A stretch of DNA of 24,987 nt. Source: an uncultured bacterium. Its GTDB lineage: Bacteria > Bacillota_I > Bacilli_A > RF39 > UBA660. Positions 22,581 through 24,987 of the stretch are shown here, piece after piece (the stretch's first letter is position 1; every line of letters begins with the position of its first letter). A program made the position numbers and the translations under genes. The stretch lies in the NCBI GenBank assembly GCA_949285775.1, contig CASEAD010000090.1, forward strand, positions 1 through 24,987. The letters run 5' to 3'. The notes beneath the pieces were generated by a model. It did not search any database. It was not told the DNA's origin and was given only the letters and a program-made list of their open reading frames with translations.

Positions 22581-22618
22581 CCTTTACAAAGGTACCATTT
22601 TACTGTATCATAATGATA
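22581..22618 (+). promoter_or_regulatory. Promoter and operator-like dyads between the XRE gene and the 74-residue gene
   Basis: On the + strand TTTACA (22583-22588), 17 bases, TATCAT (22606-22611). The -35 lies in the dyad ACCTTT-AC-AAAGGT (22580-22593) and the -10 in TATCAT-A-ATGATA (22606-22618). Placement over both hexamers suggests repressor sites, most simply for the XRE protein. Confidence 0.5.
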
Positions 22619-22634
22619 TACAAGGAGGAATATA

Positions 22635-22859
22635 ATGAATTATGAAGAAATAGCTACCAAAGCTTTTGCAGACATGTTAAAATATGAAGTAAAAAACGAA
22701 AGCTTATCAGAAGTAATGAACATATGCATCACCAAACAAGGAAACTTTACCGAAAGAGAAAAAATAAAAATAGAAGGTCAAGTAATTCACGTAATGAGTG
22801 TTGCCGGCTACGACATAGATTGTCTTAAACCATTCAAATTAAAAAAATATAGAGATTAA
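22635..22859 (+). CDS. Unknown 74-residue protein
   Basis: Short, soluble, mixed-charge protein beginning MNYEEIATKAFADML, with likely helices at 3-17 and 39-56 and a basic end FKLKKYRD. Cys31 and Cys63 are present. No family recognised. AAGGAGG lies eight bases before the ATG and a promoter with operator-like dyads is just upstream. It is paired divergently with the XRE regulator, as in many small regulator/target or toxin/antitoxin-like modules, but nothing shows toxicity. Its stop overlaps that of the convergent sigE gene (TAA within 22856-22859), leaving no room for a terminator between them. Confidence 0.65.
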   Translation: MNYEEIATKAFADMLKYEVKNESLSEVMNICITKQGNFTEREKIKIEGQVIHVMSVAGYDIDCLKPFKLKKYRD

Positions 22860-23545
22860 ATCTTAATAATACTAGAAAGCCTTCTAATAACCTTCTTCTC
22901 GATTCTAGAAATATAAGATTGACTTATTCCCATCAAAGATGCCACCTCTTTTTGAGTCATCTCTTTTTTTCCGTTCAAACCATACCTATACTCAATAATC
23001 TCCCTATCCCTACCTTCTAACTTATTAACCTCCGCATATAACATCTTCTTATCCAATTCCTCCTCCAATCCCCTAGTAACAATATCCGCATCAGTTCCCA
23101 AAACATCCTCTAAATGTAATTCATTACCATCAACATCAAAACTCAAACTATCCTCAAAACTAATCTCCCCCCTCTTCTTCTTAGTCTTTCTCAAATACAT
23201 TAAAATCTCATTATCAATACACCTAGAAGCATAAGTAGCAAGCTTAATATTCTTATCTAACTTATAAGTATTAACCCCTTTAATTAAACCAATTGTCCCA
23301 ATAGATACAAGATCCTCCAAATCTATCTTTGTATTCTCATACCTCTTAGCCAAAAAAACAACCAACCTCAAATTATGCTCAATTAACTTATTCCTAGCAT
23401 CCATATCCCCATTCATAGACTTCTCAACATACATAACCTCTTCTTCCTTACTAAGAGGAGGAGGCAATATATCTGTACTCCCCAAATAAAATATACAATT
23501 AAATCTCCTCAAAACCCTCTTAATTATCTCAATAATCTTTCTCAT
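22856..23545 (-). CDS. sigE: Sporulation sigma factor SigE (pro-form)
   Basis: 229 residues. Directs RNA polymerase in the mother cell after septation. ILPPPLSKEEE, then region 2 (ARNKLIEHNLRLVVFLAKRYENT, DLVSIGTIGLIKGVNTYK, IKLATYASRCIDNEILMYLRK), region 3 with DVLGTDADIVTRG, and region 4 with EIIEYRYGLNG and the helix-turn-helix MTQKEVASLMGISQSYISRIEKK align with Bacillus SigE. The amphipathic basic pro-sequence (MRKIIEIIKRVLRRFNCIFY) is present but shorter, about 20 residues before the LGSTDILPPP region against 27-29 in Bacillus. Its ATG overlaps the spoIIGA stop (ATGA), so the protease and its substrate are translated together. sigG, which often follows, is absent. Confidence 0.95.
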   Translation of the reverse strand: MRKIIEIIKRVLRRFNCIFYLGSTDILPPPLSKEEEVMYVEKSMNGDMDARNKLIEHNLRLVVFLAKRYENTKIDLEDLVSIGTIGLIKGVNTYKLDKNIKLATYASRCIDNEILMYLRKTKKKRGEISFEDSLSFDVDGNELHLEDVLGTDADIVTRGLEEELDKKMLYAEVNKLEGRDREIIEYRYGLNGKKEMTQKEVASLMGISQSYISRIEKKVIRRLSSIIKI

Positions 23546-24342
23546 AGTACCCTTCCCTCCATTAACTTAGAATTTAAAATACAATCAACCCCATCAATCC
23601 CAATCTCTTCATTAGATATACCTACCAAAAAATTCTTCCTAAACCCCACCCCTTGAATAAATATCTTATCAGGAATAATACACTTTAATAAACTATGATT
23701 ATTCAAAGAATCATAAGGCACTAATAAAATAGGATCCTTCCCATAATCAACACTAATCAAAGACTTATCCAAAAGAATAATAGGTCTTTTTTTATAAGGA
23801 TCCTCAAGCTTATTACCCGTATCCACAAAACCAGTCGCTTCTATCACCCTCCCATCTTTTAAATATATATCAATATTATAATAATTAGAATAATTATTCT
23901 TAAGCTCTATCCCTTGTTTAACATAAGCATATATAATAATAGGACTTAACACTATTAAAACAATAAAATTAACACTTAACCCATTATAATAAAACACAAG
24001 CCCCGTATTCTTATAACTAAATTGAATACTAAGCAAATATAAAAATCCCCCCAAAATAATAGAAGAAGTATATAAATAAAATAAATTCTTAAAAACATAT
24101 CTAATATCCCTATACCCAAACGCTATTAAAACCATTAATATAGATATAAATACCTTAATTAAAAACAATAAAAAACTATTCATACTAATAAATAAAGATA
24201 AAGTAGTCAAACTCCCCACTAACGCTGACAATAACATCCTCTTTAAATTAGTCTGCCTCCTTAATACCAACGCTGTTGCAAATATAAGTATCATATCAAA
24301 CCCAAAATTTAATACCAATATCAAGTCTACATATACCCTCAT
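23542..24342 (-). CDS. spoIIGA: Sporulation sigma-E processing protease SpoIIGA
   Basis: 266 residues. Membrane aspartic protease that cleaves the pro-sequence of SigE after activation by forespore SpoIIR. The first half holds five hydrophobic helices beginning MRVYVDLILVLNFGFDMILI, the typical SpoIIGA start; the cytoplasmic half contains ATGFVDTGNKLEDP with catalytic Asp174, matching the VDTGNxLxDP motif. A longer start at 24381 would add 13 hydrophobic residues, but GGTGAT, complementary to the 16S tail, precedes the ATG at 24342, and the family begins there. It overlaps sigE by four bases. A promoter with spoIIG-like long spacing lies directly upstream. Confidence 0.92.
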   Translation of the reverse strand: MRVYVDLILVLNFGFDMILIFATALVLRRQTNLKRMLLSALVGSLTTLSLFISMNSFLLFLIKVFISILMVLIAFGYRDIRYVFKNLFYLYTSSIILGGFLYLLSIQFSYKNTGLVFYYNGLSVNFIVLIVLSPIIIYAYVKQGIELKNNYSNYYNIDIYLKDGRVIEATGFVDTGNKLEDPYKKRPIILLDKSLISVDYGKDPILLVPYDSLNNHSLLKCIIPDKIFIQGVGFRKNFLVGISNEEIGIDGVDCILNSKLMEGRVL

Positions 24343-24358
24343 AATAATCACCATTATC

Positions 24359-24392
24359 ATTATAAATAAAAGTAACCACATATTATGTCAAA
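24359..24392 (-). promoter_or_regulatory. Candidate spoIIG promoter with 21-bp spacer and Spo0A-box-like -35
   Basis: TTGACA (24391-24386) and TATAAT (24364-24359), both perfect, are separated by 21 bases instead of 17. Bacillus spoIIG is known for a 22-bp spacer that makes it depend on Spo0A. Including the preceding T, TTTGACA matches the 0A-box TTCGNCA in six of seven positions. The predicted RNA start falls at or just before the SD, a very short leader. Confidence 0.5.
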
Positions 24393-24402
24393 TTATAGAT
24401 AC

Positions 24403-24438
24403 AAAATAAGAAAATAACCTAGATATACTAAGTTATTT
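24403..24438 (-). terminator. Probable terminator of the right-edge surface protein gene
   Basis: On the - strand AAATAACTTAG (24438-24428), loop TATAT, CTAGGTTATTT (24422-24412): eleven pairs with one G-U, followed by TCTTATTTTG. It isolates spoIIGA from the upstream gene. Confidence 0.55.
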
Positions 24439-24468
24439 CTATTATAACAATCTTACACTTTAAAATTA

Positions 24469-24987
24469 TCAGTCAGTAAGTATGATATAAGGATTATCTA
24501 CACTCCCATCACCTGATGCCACTACTACATTATTCTTAAGGGATATCGCAGGACGTACGGCGAGGTCGTCGGTTACGGTAGCATGATACATGAAGCTCGC
24601 TACGTGATTGCCAATCATTCTGGCTGTATACTCAAAGTATCCAGGTGTTCCTGTCCACCAAATGCCTCCATTATTGAGATAATAGGTTTCATTTCTTTTA
24701 TCGCCTCTTCCTCCCGCGAAGGCTATTTCGTCTGCAGTAATTAATCCTACGGGATAATCTAAATCTCCGTTTCCATTACTGTCATTTACTGTAAATCTAT
24801 CTATTTCTCTTGGACAACTTAAACTAGGACTATTTGCTCTCGCTTCCCTTCCAAAGTATAAATTACTTCTAGTACTTCCACCATTGGGATTCCATCCGCC
24901 TAATTGATATATACTTCTGTCATTACACCATATAGTATCTTCTATATAACTAGAGTATCCCTTTTGTTCTATATTTGTATAATACCA
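24469..24987 (-). CDS. C-terminal part of a surface protein (partial, 5' end outside window)
   Basis: 172 residues up to a TGA; the reading frame is open at the window edge. The end has GGIWWTGTPGYFEYTAR, then DDLAVRPAISLKNNVV and GDGSVDNPYIILTD, a closing pattern (WW-x-S/TP, VRPAIxLK, GDGSxxxPYxI) that I recall from large exported proteins of uncultured gut Firmicutes, often with a prepilin-like or lipoprotein start and a C-type-lectin-like or DUF6273-like fold. Two Cys are in the visible part. Base use differs strongly: it contains GCG, CGT, GCC and GAC codons and runs of G on the + strand, unlike every neighbour, pointing to recent transfer or recombination. Family naming is from memory. 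Confidence 0.65.
   Translation of the reverse strand, partial: WYYTNIEQKGYSSYIEDTIWCNDRSIYQLGGWNPNGGSTRSNLYFGREARANSPSLSCPREIDRFTVNDSNGNGDLDYPVGLITADEIAFAGGRGDKRNETYYLNNGGIWWTGTPGYFEYTARMIGNHVASFMYHATVTDDLAVRPAISLKNNVVVASGDGSVDNPYIILTD

Noticed and set aside
24343..24381. Longer SpoIIGA start with 13 extra hydrophobic residues
   Set aside because: The extension overlaps the candidate promoter and the SD GGTGAT, and the family begins at the MRVYVDL-type sequence.

Overview
The window comes from a very A+T-rich, endospore-forming Firmicute (Bacillota). Support: a spoIIGA-sigE pair (the mother-cell sigma factor and its processing protease), the spore germination protease gpr divergent from rpsT as in Bacillus, a LexA repressor, an RNase J, and low-GC style promoters and Shine-Dalgarno (SD) sites. 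Collagen-like and TasA-like surface proteins, a transglutaminase-like exported protein and a surface-protein fragment at the right edge resemble families common in uncultured gut Firmicutes. No genus can be named from this sequence. The + strand is strikingly poor in G and rich in A and C whichever strand is coding, so the - strand is probably the leading replication strand. Most genes lie on it.

Left part (1-5.4 kb): HAD-type phosphatase, a membrane-anchored thioredoxin-like protein without cysteines, gpr, rpsT, an anchored transglutaminase-like protein, and a full-length RNase J paralogue with several metal ligands replaced. Centre-left (5.4-11.9 kb): a YfhO-type membrane protein, a collagen-like Gly-X-Thr protein, a BceB-type permease without an ATPase (preceded by a translationally coupled 20-codon leader ORF), and an unknown anchored protein. 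Centre (11.9-17.8 kb): an NrtR-like Nudix regulator next to a PncC/CinA-type amidase (a likely NAD-salvage unit), a decayed IS605-type tnpB tail with a well-folded omega-RNA-like 3' scaffold, a two-gene unit with a half ABC exporter lacking its ATPase domain, two tandem TasA/camelysin-like secreted proteins, and divergent lexA with a candidate SOS operator between the two promoters.

Right part (17.8-25 kb): an unknown protein with an ADP-ribosyltransferase-like motif pattern overlapping rnhB, a small charged protein, lon, a small XRE regulator divergent from a 74-residue protein, sigE and spoIIGA with a promoter of unusually long spacing like Bacillus spoIIG, and the C-terminal 172 residues of a surface protein whose base composition differs sharply from the rest.

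The strongest candidates for something less ordinary are the tnpB/omega-RNA relic (13.5-13.74 kb), the leader ORF before the orphan BceB-type permease, the degenerate RNase J, the NrtR-PncC pair with eroded catalytic motifs, the ART-like protein coupled to rnhB, and the long-spacer spoIIG promoter. All functional statements come from reading motifs; no database search was possible.
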